From the NCBI GenBank assembly GCA_045540355.1, contig JAZQHB010000072.1, positions 1 to 64,000 of the forward strand: DNA of 64,000 nucleotides, given 5' to 3'. The position numbers and the translations under genes are program-made. The notes under the pieces were generated by a model. The model did not search any database and was not told where the DNA came from. It saw only the letters and a list, made by a program, of their open reading frames with translations. Origin of the DNA: RGIG2945 sp045540355 (GTDB lineage Bacteria; Bacillota; Clostridia; Oscillospirales; Acutalibacteraceae). Below are positions 28,401 through 36,746 of this stretch, piece by piece (position 1 is the first letter of the stretch; each line of letters starts with the position of its first letter).

Positions 28401-30215
28401 GTTTGTACCGTCAAACCATATTGTAGATTTGTTAGAAATACCCAGTTGATAGGTCGCGGCATTGTCGACATTATTAGTTACAACAAAATTTGATGTTGTT
28501 GTGTTAAGTTGAGCATATTCGTTGTTACTCTTGATTTTAATTCCGCCGTTTGCAGTACTTACGGAGCTTGTATATGCACCGCTTGTTGTAACTCCGGAAC
28601 CGTTATTCGGGTAAGCGTGCATATATCTGCCGGTTGAAACATTTCTTATGAGATAAGCACCGTTTGAAGGAGTGAATGTCCAAAGCAACAGGTTCGGATT
28701 ATCCGTGTCGCAGATAATATCACCGCTTTGATCTATTGTGACACGGACGGCATTTCCGTTACCGTCAAAGGCATAGTAATCGGAGCCGCTTTGGGTGTAA
28801 ACCAAAAGATTATTATTTGCGTTCAGAAGATTCTGATTGTATGTCACTGTTTTTGCGACCGTTGTAATAACATCGGGAGTGACAATAAACTCACCGTCAA
28901 GGAAAACCGTTCCCGAAACATAGAACTCATTAAGAGTAAATGTTGAGGTTTTTCCGTCGCTTGTTGTGTTGAGGAGAGTGGCTTTTTTCGTATTGATTGA
29001 AATTCCTTGAGCCTTGCCGGTTGCGGTGACGGGCAATTTTTTATATGTTATCGTGATTTCAACCGGCATTGTCGGATTGACGCCGATACCGCCACTCATG
29101 AATTTTATGTCAAACAGACGAATGTGAGAAGCAACTTGTCCCGAGGGTAGTGCATCTTCTATGAGCTTTCTATAATTGCTGCATTCTTTCTCGGTAAGCT
29201 CACGGGCGGTAAGCTCTGCGTTATCCGGGAGGGCATCGCGAACGAATTTTGCCGTAATGGTGTAATCTTTTCCGTTGAATACCTCGGTTGTACGGGATTT
29301 CTTGTATTCCTCATACGCTTTGCTCAGCTTTCCGTAGCCGACGATGCTTTTATCGTCCATAGCGTATGTGTGATTTTCTACTTTGTTTTCTTCGGTGTCG
29401 CCCTCTATGGCGGTGAGAGAAGCTGATGCTTCACCCTCTGTCAGACCGAAAGATGATATAATTCCCACTCTGTCGGGATTTTCATTGCCTGTGGTGTCAA
29501 AAAATACTATGTCACCGATTTGCGGTGTGTATTTTTCCTCAAGGTCTGCGTAAAGACCAAGGCGGTCTGCTTCCATATATAGTCTGTAGCTGTTGGATTC
29601 ATAGGGGAAAAAGTCCGAGGGAATACCCGCATAATTCATACAGAAAGCAACAAATGTTGAGCTCCATTCACCGTAGGGGTCACCGTACCATTCGCCGTAA
29701 CGCGTGTAACCTTTTATATTGCCGTTTGAATCAACCTGAACATTGGTTTCGCTCTCCTTGTAGTCAAGCTGACTGTTCGCTACCAGCAATATGTCCTGAT
29801 TCCACATTCCCGTTAATTTATCAGGCAAGGTTTTTTCCCAGTCTGCCATGCTTTCCTTATCGACATCGGGGTCAATAAAGCAGAGGATTTCGTGGTGAGT
29901 GTGTTCCTCTTTATCGCAGGTAAGTGCGTCCTTGTTAGGTTTAGTTTCATAGCAGGTGTCTTCGTGAGTGTGAGAGTCATTTTCTTCGAGGTCGCAGATA
30001 AGAACTTTTTTGAAAGCATAACATGAATCAATATGTATATGCTCTTCTTTTCCGCAAGTCGGATTTGATTCCCTTGTTATGGCGGGGAGAATAAGAGCGT
30101 ATGTCGTACAGAAAACAACAATAGCCGCGAGTATAGTGACAACACGGTGCCACCATTTTGAACGCTTTTTCTTTTTTGTTATTTTAGATATTTCAGAATT
30201 TATATCAGCTTTCAC
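25470..30215 (-). CDS. Pilus tip adhesin with inactive CHAP-like, fibro-slime/PA14 and Cna-B domains
   Basis: A 1581-residue wall-anchored protein, first of the pilin genes. An N-terminal membrane signal (VVTILAAIVVFCTTYALILP, residues 25-44) precedes Cys/His repeats of the type CGKEEHIHIDSCY (residues 54-112). Residues about 165-300 form a CHAP-like domain in which the usual catalytic Cys and His positions are Ser185 (EWSSTF) and Arg249 (PDRVGI). A beta-rich central region follows, then a fibro-slime/PA14-like domain (FSGDDDVWVLVDGKLV, near residue 960) and SpaA/Cna-B domains (VTALKEWADDKNHSGD and FRVSKNWDIGNGG). The sorting signal is LPDTGG, then a membrane helix and KKRRKE. The start is GTG with AGGTGAG upstream. 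The likely role is host or substrate adhesion at the fibre tip. Confidence 0.88.
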   Translation of the reverse strand: MKADINSEISKITKKKKRSKWWHRVVTILAAIVVFCTTYALILPAITRESNPTCGKEEHIHIDSCYAFKKVLICDLEENDSHTHEDTCYETKPNKDALTCDKEEHTHHEILCFIDPDVDKESMADWEKTLPDKLTGMWNQDILLVANSQLDYKESETNVQVDSNGNIKGYTRYGEWYGDPYGEWSSTFVAFCMNYAGIPSDFFPYESNSYRLYMEADRLGLYADLEEKYTPQIGDIVFFDTTGNENPDRVGIISSFGLTEGEASASLTAIEGDTEENKVENHTYAMDDKSIVGYGKLSKAYEEYKKSRTTEVFNGKDYTITAKFVRDALPDNAELTARELTEKECSNYRKLIEDALPSGQVASHIRLFDIKFMSGGIGVNPTMPVEITITYKKLPVTATGKAQGISINTKKATLLNTTSDGKTSTFTLNEFYVSGTVFLDGEFIVTPDVITTVAKTVTYNQNLLNANNNLLVYTQSGSDYYAFDGNGNAVRVTIDQSGDIICDTDNPNLLLWTFTPSNGAYLIRNVSTGRYMHAYPNNGSGVTTSGAYTSSVSTANGGIKIKSNNEYAQLNTTTSNFVVTNNVDNAATYQLGISNKSTIWFDGTNGGIMSLGGSPNEAHTVMTGSTFTLPDTWQSPTKYNYTLRSWYDTKADKFYAPGETITITENTVFYADWEASSYDIGQFNANVVDTVSTNNFITTHVFDYNFLFNTLSESVSVDATANSHSETWTLQTGNNSLNYIFRDWDMGSPYISYPNNCNNQNTNGSVYSGLYSEEIKELLFDTDNAFNPNDGSGVVGKSYLGTADHLFQIMTDPNDEHYGYYYYDSALNAASFNQSDKRFYVYDYLERTADSAKTDGEGSYSDFLPLNSPYTNTNGKVVHTYQHNNTTNYMYDAKYNTDGNSVNNVGTNFLFGMSIDMRFYLPDTPGNRDASGEYGNKDMYGKDMHFKFSGDDDVWVLVDGKLVLDIGGIHGIESGDINFSTGVVSVNGSQVGTLDGITDGEHHLTILYLERGSSQSNCAIYFNIAPRYTFSLQKEDVLTRELLNGAQFTFYMDKECTIPAELWENRESYSKHEPSSSTFTITNGVANIWGLSAGQTYYMKETAPPTDSGYSCAEGIICISLDKRGETTYSVEMMPDNDGSNPSHGFTVHGFKINEETHEAFLVVTNAQDYVTETTSVTALKEWADDKNHSGDSVTVYLTYTDQNGTVHRIREIQLSDLNEWKHTWVSLPKYFEDGTEIEYAVEEAYKQGYFAKVEKLDHTSMSNKVWSEAYTFEDEKTYLLNTVNGCLATTSATSQTFTFVDVETAKNSPLAQWTTTVSGNTITLINGAGQRFTFSYHSWGGYYSYFYPTTSNISYQLLSFRQHNGGLVIGSYMEEIQLFAGPIKSDNTLSAVYSEWEALIFNPLVLTEEVIQIEADSFYYRITNSPLERETSFRVSKNWDIGNGGSVALYEQLQVTVKLLADGVDTGRTITLNLKNNWNDVFAGLPYTDETGRVIVYSVEESWSTADWIPTYGQIITHSGQTPTYSTTITNTYRWGHEYDLPDTGGYGTFMYISGGLLLILSAIFLLYKKRRKEATSYLP

Positions 30216-30255
30216 TCTTTATCTCACCTGCCTTTCTGAAAAGTTTTTTGAAAGT

Positions 30256-30807
30256 TTATACTGTGCCGAAGTCAGATAACGGCCATACTCTGAAAACGAT
30301 TTTTCCGACTATCTGCTCATCTGCAATACAACCGACGGCGGTATTGCGTGAATCGAGAGAAGTGGAGCGATGGTCGCCCAAGCAGAAAATTTTGTTGTCG
30401 GGCACCTGATAGGGTAACTCAATATTACAGTCCCCGAAATCTTTCTCAGCCAGATATGGTTCGTCAAGTTTGTTACCGTCAACAAAGACATTACCGTCTT
30501 TATCAATATCAACCCATTGTCCCGGACCTGCGATGTATCGTTTAACAAGCAATTTATTACCGATGTAAAAACACACAAGATCGCCGCTTTTGAAATTTGT
30601 TCCCTTAAATGAAACGACGATGTTACCTTCGTTTAGCGTAGGGGACATGGAAGAACCGTAAATCTGTAAAACGGGCATCCATACAGTAGCGACCAAAACC
30701 GCAACTGCCGCAACAACTATCAGAGTGTAGAGTGTTGAACGAAAAACTCGTCTGTAGCGTTTTTTCTGATTCTCTCTGTCAAGCTCTGAGCGGATTTCAT
30801 CAATCAC
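30256..30807 (-). CDS. sipW/lepB-like: Signal peptidase I
   Basis: Membrane serine protease for signal-peptide removal, about 184 residues with this start. One transmembrane helix (STLYTLIVVAAVAVLVATVW) is followed by the catalytic Ser in YGSSMSPTLNEG, Lys in LLVKRYIAGPG, and GDHRSTSLDSRNTAVG. The frame stays open well into the upstream coiled-coil gene with no plausible membrane or signal features there. GTG at 30807 lies 17 bp after that gene's stop but lacks a clear SD. Its position at the head of the pilus operon suggests it matures the pilins. The start is uncertain; a frameshift fusion with the upstream gene is discussed in the findings. Confidence 0.85.
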   Translation of the reverse strand: MIDEIRSELDRENQKKRYRRVFRSTLYTLIVVAAVAVLVATVWMPVLQIYGSSMSPTLNEGNIVVSFKGTNFKSGDLVCFYIGNKLLVKRYIAGPGQWVDIDKDGNVFVDGNKLDEPYLAEKDFGDCNIELPYQVPDNKIFCLGDHRSTSLDSRNTAVGCIADEQIVGKIVFRVWPLSDFGTV

Positions 30808-30823
30808 GGGAACGACGGCAGCT

Positions 30824-31357
30824 TCATTTCTTTTTGTGCTTTCTTTTTTTACCCTTTTTTGAGGATTTTGATTTTTTGGTTGATTTGCCTTTTTTGTTAT
30901 TTGAATTATTTCTTGTTGCAGATTTTTTATCAGTAACTTTATTTTTATCAGCAGATTTTTCAATGCTTTCCTCCTGCTTGTTTGCTTCTCTTTCAGATGA
31001 AACATTATCGTCCGAACGGATATGGCGTGCGTACTCCTCGGCCTCTGCGATAATGGTGTCAGCCTTGTTTTGTGCCTCCTCAATAATTCGGTTGTACGCT
31101 TCTTCTTGCTGACTGAATTGTAGTTTTACATTTTCAATATATTGTTGAACGGCATTCTCGGCTGCATCAAAGACACCGTTGAGTTTTAAAGAGGCTTCGG
31201 CGATAGAACCTGAATTGCTGATTGCGATTTCTCTTTGATTGAGTTTTTCGCGAAGCTCGTCAAGCTCTTTTTGCAGGAGCTTGTTGGTTTCTGCCTGATC
31301 AAGCAATAACTCAAGAAGCTCACTTCTGCTCATTTTTTTGAGCTCTTTTTCTATCAT
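30824..31357 (-). CDS. Coiled-coil protein with lysine-rich tail, first gene of the pilus operon
   Basis: A 177-residue cytoplasmic protein of unknown function. The start at 31357 has AGAGGTGG just upstream. Residues 1-45 (LLELLLDQAETNKLLQKEL) and about 65-110 (AENAVQQYIENVKLQFSQQ to IIAEAEEYARHI) are heptad-like coiled coils, reminiscent of DivIVA or cell-division scaffold proteins. The last 45 residues are almost entirely Lys, Ser, Asn and Arg, ending KKRKHKKK. The basic tail could bind membrane or nucleic acid. Similar small coiled-coil genes often precede pilus-locus signal peptidases in Clostridia, but the role is unknown. Confidence 0.75.
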   Translation of the reverse strand: MIEKELKKMSRSELLELLLDQAETNKLLQKELDELREKLNQREIAISNSGSIAEASLKLNGVFDAAENAVQQYIENVKLQFSQQEEAYNRIIEEAQNKADTIIAEAEEYARHIRSDDNVSSEREANKQEESIEKSADKNKVTDKKSATRNNSNNKKGKSTKKSKSSKKGKKRKHKKK

Positions 31358-31418
31358 AATCCACCTCTTAAAATGAGTAATACAAAATTTTGAATACAAA
31401 AAGCCAATAGTACACTTT

Positions 31419-31448
31419 ATTATACAACTTACATGTATTTTTTGTCAA
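31419..31448 (-). promoter_or_regulatory. Promoter of the pilus operon
   Basis: TTGACA, 18 bp, TATAAT on the minus strand, about 60 bp upstream of the coiled-coil gene. It is the only consensus promoter found before the pilus genes. Confidence 0.8.
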
Positions 31449-31497
31449 TAATTTTGATAGGTTTAACATGAAAAAAACAGCAGAAAATCAAACAAAA

Positions 31498-31531
31498 AAG
31501 TTGTTATTTCAACAAATTGAAATAACAACTT
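31498..31531 (-). terminator. Terminator after the AGCS symporter gene
   Basis: Perfect 15-bp stem AAGTTGTTATTTCAA / TTGAAATAACAACTT with a 4-nt loop and a T-rich tract on the minus strand. It separates the symporter gene from the pilus promoter. Confidence 0.85.
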
Positions 31532-31608
31532 TCAGCATATAGAACAACTGATGTTTTTTTGTTAAATTTGTCTGCTTTCAACAAAACTTCAGATATTGAA
31601 AAAACAAC

Positions 31609-33030
31609 CTATTTTTGCCAACAATCTACCTTGTCGGGGAGATTGATATCTTCCGCACAGAACACAGGTTCTTTGCCTGCTTTTCTTTGATTTGTGTAAT
31701 CGTTCAAAGCACGGAATGCATACTTTCCGAGATAGATTATAACAGGCATATTGATGAGTGTCATGCCGCCCATTGCGATATCTGCAATGCCCCACAACAA
31801 GTCTGCGTTAAGTCCTGCACCGACGAAAATGAGCAATGATGCGATGATGTAGTAAATTGTGTTGAATGTTTTCGAGGGTGTTCTTTTGAGAATATAGCAA
31901 AAAGCTTTATCAACATAGAAAAGGTTACCGATAAGTGTTGTGAATGCAAAGAGCACCATAGCAACGGTTATGAAAATCGGACCGAATTTACCCAGGGCTG
32001 TTTCGAGTGATAACTGAACGAACTGTGCACCGGAGATTTCAGCAGAGGGAGTAACACCCGAAGCCATGCACATAAAGCCTGTTGCAGAGCAGACGAGGAT
32101 AGTGTCAATAAACACGGAAAGAACCTGAACAAGACCTTGTTTTACAGGATGTGAAACCTCTGCGGAAGCGGAAGCGTTGGGAGCAGAGCCTACACCTGCT
32201 TCGTTACTGAAAAGGCCTCTCTTGATTCCGTACATAACACAAGAGCCGGAGAAACCGCCGAATATTGCTTTGAAATCAAAGGCACCTCTGAAAATCTCCT
32301 TGAAAACAGAGGGGAGAAGGTCATAATTCATAACCGTGATAATAATGGCGATAAGTATGTAAGCAACGCCCATAAAGGGAACGATAAAAGATGTGGCACT
32401 TACAATTCTTTTACCGCCGCCGAAAAGGCAGATGCCTACAAGCACAGCGATAACAAGTCCGATTATCCACGGCATGAGGTTGATATCATTGACAACAAGC
32501 TTGTCATAAAAATCGTAAGATGAAAAAGTTGACTGCAAGTTGAACGATGCAAGCATATTGAATCCCACGCCGTAGGTGATGATAAGTAAAACTGTAAAAA
32601 TTACTGCAAGAGGACGGCTTTTTAAAGCGGCCTCAATATAATAGGCGGGACCGCCGTAGCAACCGTCAGGACCTTTTTTCTTATAAATTTGAGCGAGCGT
32701 ACTTTCGACAAAAGCCGAAGCGGCACCGATAAGTGCAATTACCCACATCCAGAACATTGAACCGAAGCCGCCAAGACAAAGTGCGGTAGAAACACCGATG
32801 ATGTTGCCTGTACCGACTCTTGATGCCGTTGATACCATAAGTGCCTGGAATGAAGAAACACCCTTGCCGTCCTTGGGTTTTTCCGTAACGGCTCTGAACT
32901 GTTCGCCCAATAATCTGAACTGAACAAACTTCGTTCTGAAAGTGAAATAAAGTCCGCCAAGTAGCAAAACGATGATTAAAATGTAACTGTATAATGCATC
33001 GTTCATGGTGTTAATGATGTTTTCTAACAT
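31609..33030 (-). CDS. Sodium:alanine/glycine symporter (AGCS family)
   Basis: A 473-residue polytopic membrane transporter. Family signatures include FQALMVSTASRVGTGNIIGV (residues 63-82), the conserved AGCS N-terminal motif. FSNEAGVGSAPNASASAEVSHPVKQG is near residue 275 and GLNADLLWGIADIAMGGMTLIN is late. It should import alanine or glycine with Na+. Its 5' end overlaps the GH92 gene by 7 bp, so the two are translationally coupled, an odd pairing of an amino acid importer with a mannosidase. Confidence 0.92.
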   Translation of the reverse strand: MLENIINTMNDALYSYILIIVLLLGGLYFTFRTKFVQFRLLGEQFRAVTEKPKDGKGVSSFQALMVSTASRVGTGNIIGVSTALCLGGFGSMFWMWVIALIGAASAFVESTLAQIYKKKGPDGCYGGPAYYIEAALKSRPLAVIFTVLLIITYGVGFNMLASFNLQSTFSSYDFYDKLVVNDINLMPWIIGLVIAVLVGICLFGGGKRIVSATSFIVPFMGVAYILIAIIITVMNYDLLPSVFKEIFRGAFDFKAIFGGFSGSCVMYGIKRGLFSNEAGVGSAPNASASAEVSHPVKQGLVQVLSVFIDTILVCSATGFMCMASGVTPSAEISGAQFVQLSLETALGKFGPIFITVAMVLFAFTTLIGNLFYVDKAFCYILKRTPSKTFNTIYYIIASLLIFVGAGLNADLLWGIADIAMGGMTLINMPVIIYLGKYAFRALNDYTNQRKAGKEPVFCAEDINLPDKVDCWQK

Positions 33031-35243
33031 GAATAATCCTCCTCGGAATTATAAGAATCCTTTGTTAATATAAATTCAAGCTTACCGCCCGAAGTAATTT
33101 CCCCGTAAGTGATAAATGTTCTTTCAATTCTTTCGTTGTTGAGATAAATTTCTTTTATAAACGGATATTCAAGAGGGTCTTTATCACAATCAATAACGAA
33201 ATATTCCCCAAGGGAACAGTTATGATAATCGGAATCAAGCTTGATTTTTGCTTTTTTGAATAGCGGTGTGTTCAGGTAGAATTTCTCATCAGCGGGGCAG
33301 ATTTGTGCAAATCCCAATGCTGATAAAATATACCATGCAGACAGCTGTCCTACATCTTCGTTACCGCAGAAACCGAAAGCACCCGTGCGATAGGCTTCTT
33401 TTTGTACCCGTCTTGTCCAATACTGTGTACGGTCAGGCTGACCTAAAATATTGAAGTAGTGTGTAATATTGTGACAAGGCTCGTTTGAGTGGTTGTAATC
33501 ATCATTCCACAAAGCCGAAAGTTCAGCGTTTGAAAAGAATTTTTCAAGCAAATCAAGAGTTCTTTTTTTGCCGAAAAGCTCACTCAAGCCCTCTACATCA
33601 TAGGGTACAAACCATGACTGCTGAAAGATGTTACTCTCAACGCAACCGTCATCGTCATACTCATTTTCCTGAAAAATGAATTTGCCGTCTTTGTCTTTTG
33701 TGTTGAGGAAACCCAGCTTTGAATCGTAGTTTTCTTTGTAACGCATTGCTCGTTTTAAGAAAAACTCCGCATCTTCATTTCTGCCCGACAGAAGTGCGAT
33801 TCTGTGCATTGTATAATCCGCAAGTAAAAATTCGAGAGTTTCGCTTAAAGAGTCTGCAACAAAGGCTTCTTCAAGATACTCTTTTGTGCGAGGTCTTACG
33901 GAATAAAAAGGTTTTCCGTAAAGTGTTGAAGCTGAAAGTGACGAAGCTTTTGCGATTTCATAAGCCTTTTCAAAGTCAAAATTCCTTATACCCTTTGAAT
34001 AAGCATCAGCCATAACTATAAGACCCGGGTCACCGACCATACATCCCGCATCTATTCCCACAAGCTCCCATTTGGGCAAAGAAGAATTTTTCTCAAGTGC
34101 AATATTTAAAAGTGAATTTACTGTATCGTTTACTATGTCGGGTCTGACGAGTGACAGCAACGGAATTTCACTTCTGTAAACATCCCAACCGCTGAATATT
34201 GTCCGATGTGTATAATCAACTTTTTTAATTTTCCCGTCGGCTGTTTTAAAACGACCGTCAACATCTGAAGCAATGCGGGGGTCAAGCAAGGCGTGATAAA
34301 GACAAGTAAAAAACAAGGTCAAATCTGTCTGATTTTCACCTTCGACATCAATGCAATTTAATGCATTTTCCCAAGCAGATTCAGCTTTTCTTAAGGCAGA
34401 ATCAAAGTCTGAATATTCAGCATCAAAATTCTTTTCAGCACCGCACAAATCAACATAGGAAAGTGAGCAGTTGATACTGATTTTTTCATTTTCTTTCATA
34501 TCAAATCGGGCAATCAGACCGACATCCTCGCCCTCAAAGCTGTTTGATTTTTCAAGGTGTTCTTCATTTGAAAAAAAACTCATTTCGGCAGATTTTGAAA
34601 GTTCAATATAAAAATATAAGGTGTAGCTTATGTTTCCGTGACCTCTGCCGAAGCCGCCACCTTTCGGTGTGTATTTGATATAGCCTTCAATGTGGCGGTC
34701 ATCAATTATATCGATATGCTGAAAGTCAGCCTTGCCGCCGATTCTTCTTGAAAAATTAAAGATGATTCGGGCATCGTCCGTTTCAGGATAAGTGAATCTT
34801 AAAATTCCTGTATGCATTGTTGCAGTTGCTTCTGCAAGGATATTATATTTATCAAGATAAACCGAATAGTAACCGGCACCTGCTTTTTCTCTGTCGTGAG
34901 AAAAAGGCGATTTCCAGCCATCACCGCCTTTTGTAAAAGGAACTTCTTTGTTGCTTCCGCTTCTGAGTGCGGTTTCACCGATTACGGGCATAATCTGAAT
35001 ATTACCGAGGTCACCGTACCAGCCTATACCGCTCATGTGATTGAAGCTGAAGCCCTCAATTGTATCGTGGCAGTAATTATAGCCCGTGCCGTTGTCACCG
35101 CCTGTTACAGTATCGGGGGATAGTTGAACCATTCCGCCGGGCAAGACTGCACCGGGATAGGTCTTGCCGCCACCGTGACAGACTTCGTCATCAACCTCTC
35201 CGACAGTACCAATCATAGGGTCAATGTATTTAACTCTGCTCAT
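33024..35243 (-). CDS. GH92 alpha-mannosidase
   Basis: A 739-residue glycoside hydrolase family 92 enzyme, a calcium-dependent exo-alpha-mannosidase family that trims N-glycan or yeast mannan mannose. Landmarks are FSFNHMSGIGWYGDLGNIQI near the N-terminus, FSGWDVYRSEIPLLSLVRP, GCMVGDPGLIVMADAYSKG and the catalytic-region GNEDVGQLSAWYILSALGF. There is no signal peptide, so it acts inside the cell on imported oligosaccharides. ATG at 35243 has GGTG six nt upstream; ATG at 35258 (five residues longer) lacks an SD. It has its own promoter and is followed by the AGCS symporter gene. Confidence 0.9.
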   Translation of the reverse strand: MSRVKYIDPMIGTVGEVDDEVCHGGGKTYPGAVLPGGMVQLSPDTVTGGDNGTGYNYCHDTIEGFSFNHMSGIGWYGDLGNIQIMPVIGETALRSGSNKEVPFTKGGDGWKSPFSHDREKAGAGYYSVYLDKYNILAEATATMHTGILRFTYPETDDARIIFNFSRRIGGKADFQHIDIIDDRHIEGYIKYTPKGGGFGRGHGNISYTLYFYIELSKSAEMSFFSNEEHLEKSNSFEGEDVGLIARFDMKENEKISINCSLSYVDLCGAEKNFDAEYSDFDSALRKAESAWENALNCIDVEGENQTDLTLFFTCLYHALLDPRIASDVDGRFKTADGKIKKVDYTHRTIFSGWDVYRSEIPLLSLVRPDIVNDTVNSLLNIALEKNSSLPKWELVGIDAGCMVGDPGLIVMADAYSKGIRNFDFEKAYEIAKASSLSASTLYGKPFYSVRPRTKEYLEEAFVADSLSETLEFLLADYTMHRIALLSGRNEDAEFFLKRAMRYKENYDSKLGFLNTKDKDGKFIFQENEYDDDGCVESNIFQQSWFVPYDVEGLSELFGKKRTLDLLEKFFSNAELSALWNDDYNHSNEPCHNITHYFNILGQPDRTQYWTRRVQKEAYRTGAFGFCGNEDVGQLSAWYILSALGFAQICPADEKFYLNTPLFKKAKIKLDSDYHNCSLGEYFVIDCDKDPLEYPFIKEIYLNNERIERTFITYGEITSGGKLEFILTKDSYNSEEDYSC

Positions 35244-35288
35244 ATTTTTCACCAACATTCTTGTTTTTTCGCAGAAATATTCTCAATG

Positions 35289-35317
35289 ATTATACCATTT
35301 AATGTTTACGGTTTCAA
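35289..35317 (-). promoter_or_regulatory. Promoter of the GH92-symporter pair
   Basis: TTGAAA, 17 bp, TATAAT on the minus strand, 45 bp upstream of the GH92 start. Confidence 0.8.
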
Positions 35318-35346
35318 CAAAAATCTAGATGTTTCTTTAATAAAAA

Positions 35347-35377
35347 CACGAACGATACATCAGGCGTATCGTTCGTG
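35347..35377 (-). terminator. Terminator after the XRE regulator gene
   Basis: Perfect 12-bp stem CACGAACGATAC / GTATCGTTCGTG followed by a T tract on the minus strand, 21 bp after the stop. Confidence 0.85.
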
Positions 35378-35398
35378 AGCTGTATATATTAAAATGGT

Positions 35399-36013
35399 TT
35401 ATGAATTTTTACTTAATACTTTTTTATTCCATGATCTTTTCTTGCATTCAGGGCATTTCATATATCTTGTTCTGCCTATATGCATTGCTAAAAATGTGGA
35501 TTTAAATGTCGGCACATATTTGTGATGACAGTGTTGACACTCGTAATATCCCGCTGTTTGTTCAATTCTTATAGCAAAAAACAAACCGACAAAGCCGGGA
35601 ATAAAACCGGAAAAAACTAAAACAATTTTTTGCCAATCCTCAATCGGAGCTAATGCTCCGATAAACATCGGAACAAACAGAATGATACAGGAAAGAATAC
35701 CGATAACCCATTCAAGAGTGAGTAATCTTTTGTCGCCTTCTTCTTTTTGTCTTACCATTTCGATGAGTTTATTTTCGATTTCTTTGTTGTATTTATCCAT
35801 AGTAACTACCTCCCCTGATAATAAGTCGTTTACGCTGATTTTAAGTTCATGGCATAAATCAAGCATTATTGAAGAATCGGGCATTGACCTGCCGTTTTCC
35901 CATTTTGAAATCGCTCTGTCGGTGATATTAAGTTTTTCCGCTAACTGCATTTGTGTGAGATTATTCTTCTTTCTGCATTCAGCAATAAACTTTCCGATTT
36001 TTACTTGATCCAT
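35399..36013 (-). CDS. XRE-family regulator with two membrane helices and a C-terminal zinc ribbon
   Basis: A 204-residue protein. Residues 1-65 are a Cro/C1-type helix-turn-helix (TQMQLAEKLNITDRAISKWENG). A charged helix follows, then two hydrophobic helices (residues 102-122 and about 130-150). The C-terminal part has CxxC pairs (ECQHCHHKY and MKCPECKKR) likely to form a zinc ribbon. This layout is common in Clostridia and suggests a membrane-tethered regulator. The ATG at 36013 is chosen for its strong SD (GGAGG). Two GTTTAC direct repeats about 21 bp apart upstream could be an autoregulatory site. Targets are unknown. Confidence 0.85.
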   Translation of the reverse strand: MDQVKIGKFIAECRKKNNLTQMQLAEKLNITDRAISKWENGRSMPDSSIMLDLCHELKISVNDLLSGEVVTMDKYNKEIENKLIEMVRQKEEGDKRLLTLEWVIGILSCIILFVPMFIGALAPIEDWQKIVLVFSGFIPGFVGLFFAIRIEQTAGYYECQHCHHKYVPTFKSTFLAMHIGRTRYMKCPECKKRSWNKKVLSKNS

Positions 36014-36152
36014 TTGTCCGCCTCCTTTCAAATTCAGTGTAAACAAAACAGTCTTAAAAGTAAACATACCGTTGGTTGAGTTGGGGAAGTACACATAGTT
36101 ATGCGAGAAAAAAGCGAAAATATTCACTCAAGAGAAACAAAAATAGCATTAC

Positions 36153-36548
36153 TTACTCATGCTTTTGCTTTGCTTTTTTAATTTTTATGTCTGTTAATTC
36201 GTAGCTTATGTCAAGAAGCAATTTGAGTTTTTCGTCATCAACACTGCCGTCAAGAAGTACACTTATCCAATAGTTCTTATTCATGTGGTAAGCAGGGAAT
36301 ATACCGTCATCTTTACAGAAAGAACCTGACATAATCGGATCGCATTTGAGATTTACTACATCAACGGTTTCGTCTTCAGATAAGCCTAATTTTGATTTGT
36401 GCAGATTCATTACAACTGCGAACCATTTTTTATTGTTACTATGGCGATAAACGGAAAAACTCGGATACTTAAGCCACGGGAAATCGGGATTGATTCCATA
36501 GGTTTCAGATATGTATTTATCAAAATTTTCTCTGTTCAGTTTTGTCAA
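36153..36548 (-). CDS. MmcQ/YjbR family protein
   Basis: A 131-residue member of the MmcQ/YjbR family (double-wing DNA-binding-like fold). The family features are FPWLKYPSFSVYRHSNNKKWFAV, VNLKCDPI, GIFPAYHMNKNYWISV and LLLDISYELT. Several members are called DNA-binding or tellurite-linked, but the molecular role is not established. The best start is TTG at 36548 directly after GAGGAG; the spacing is very short, so the exact start is uncertain. It has no obvious operon partner. Confidence 0.8.
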   Translation of the reverse strand: MTKLNRENFDKYISETYGINPDFPWLKYPSFSVYRHSNNKKWFAVVMNLHKSKLGLSEDETVDVVNLKCDPIMSGSFCKDDGIFPAYHMNKNYWISVLLDGSVDDEKLKLLLDISYELTDIKIKKAKQKHE

Positions 36549-36638
36549 CTCCTCGATTGAGATGAGTATATTATATAATCGAGAAGAATTAATTTCAACT
36601 GAAAACTGATACTTCTTTTTGAGCTTTTGATTTCTGTG

Positions 36639-36657
36639 AGGGGCAGAAGGACTTGAA
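36639..36657. repeat. 19-nt duplicate of the tRNA-Trp 3' end
   Basis: AGGGGCAGAAGGACTTGAA occurs here and at 36965-36983, where it forms the acceptor and T-arm 3' half of tRNA-Trp. The copy then diverges and pairs locally (GGGGCA / TGCCCC). It looks like an attachment-site remnant left by a lost element that had integrated at the tRNA gene. Confidence 0.6.
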
Positions 36658-36746
36658 GTTGCCCCACGGAAAAGTTAAATCATTTTACCGATACGAAAAA
36701 GATATCTTCAGCAGTTTTTCGTACGATTTCGAATTTTTGCAATTTT

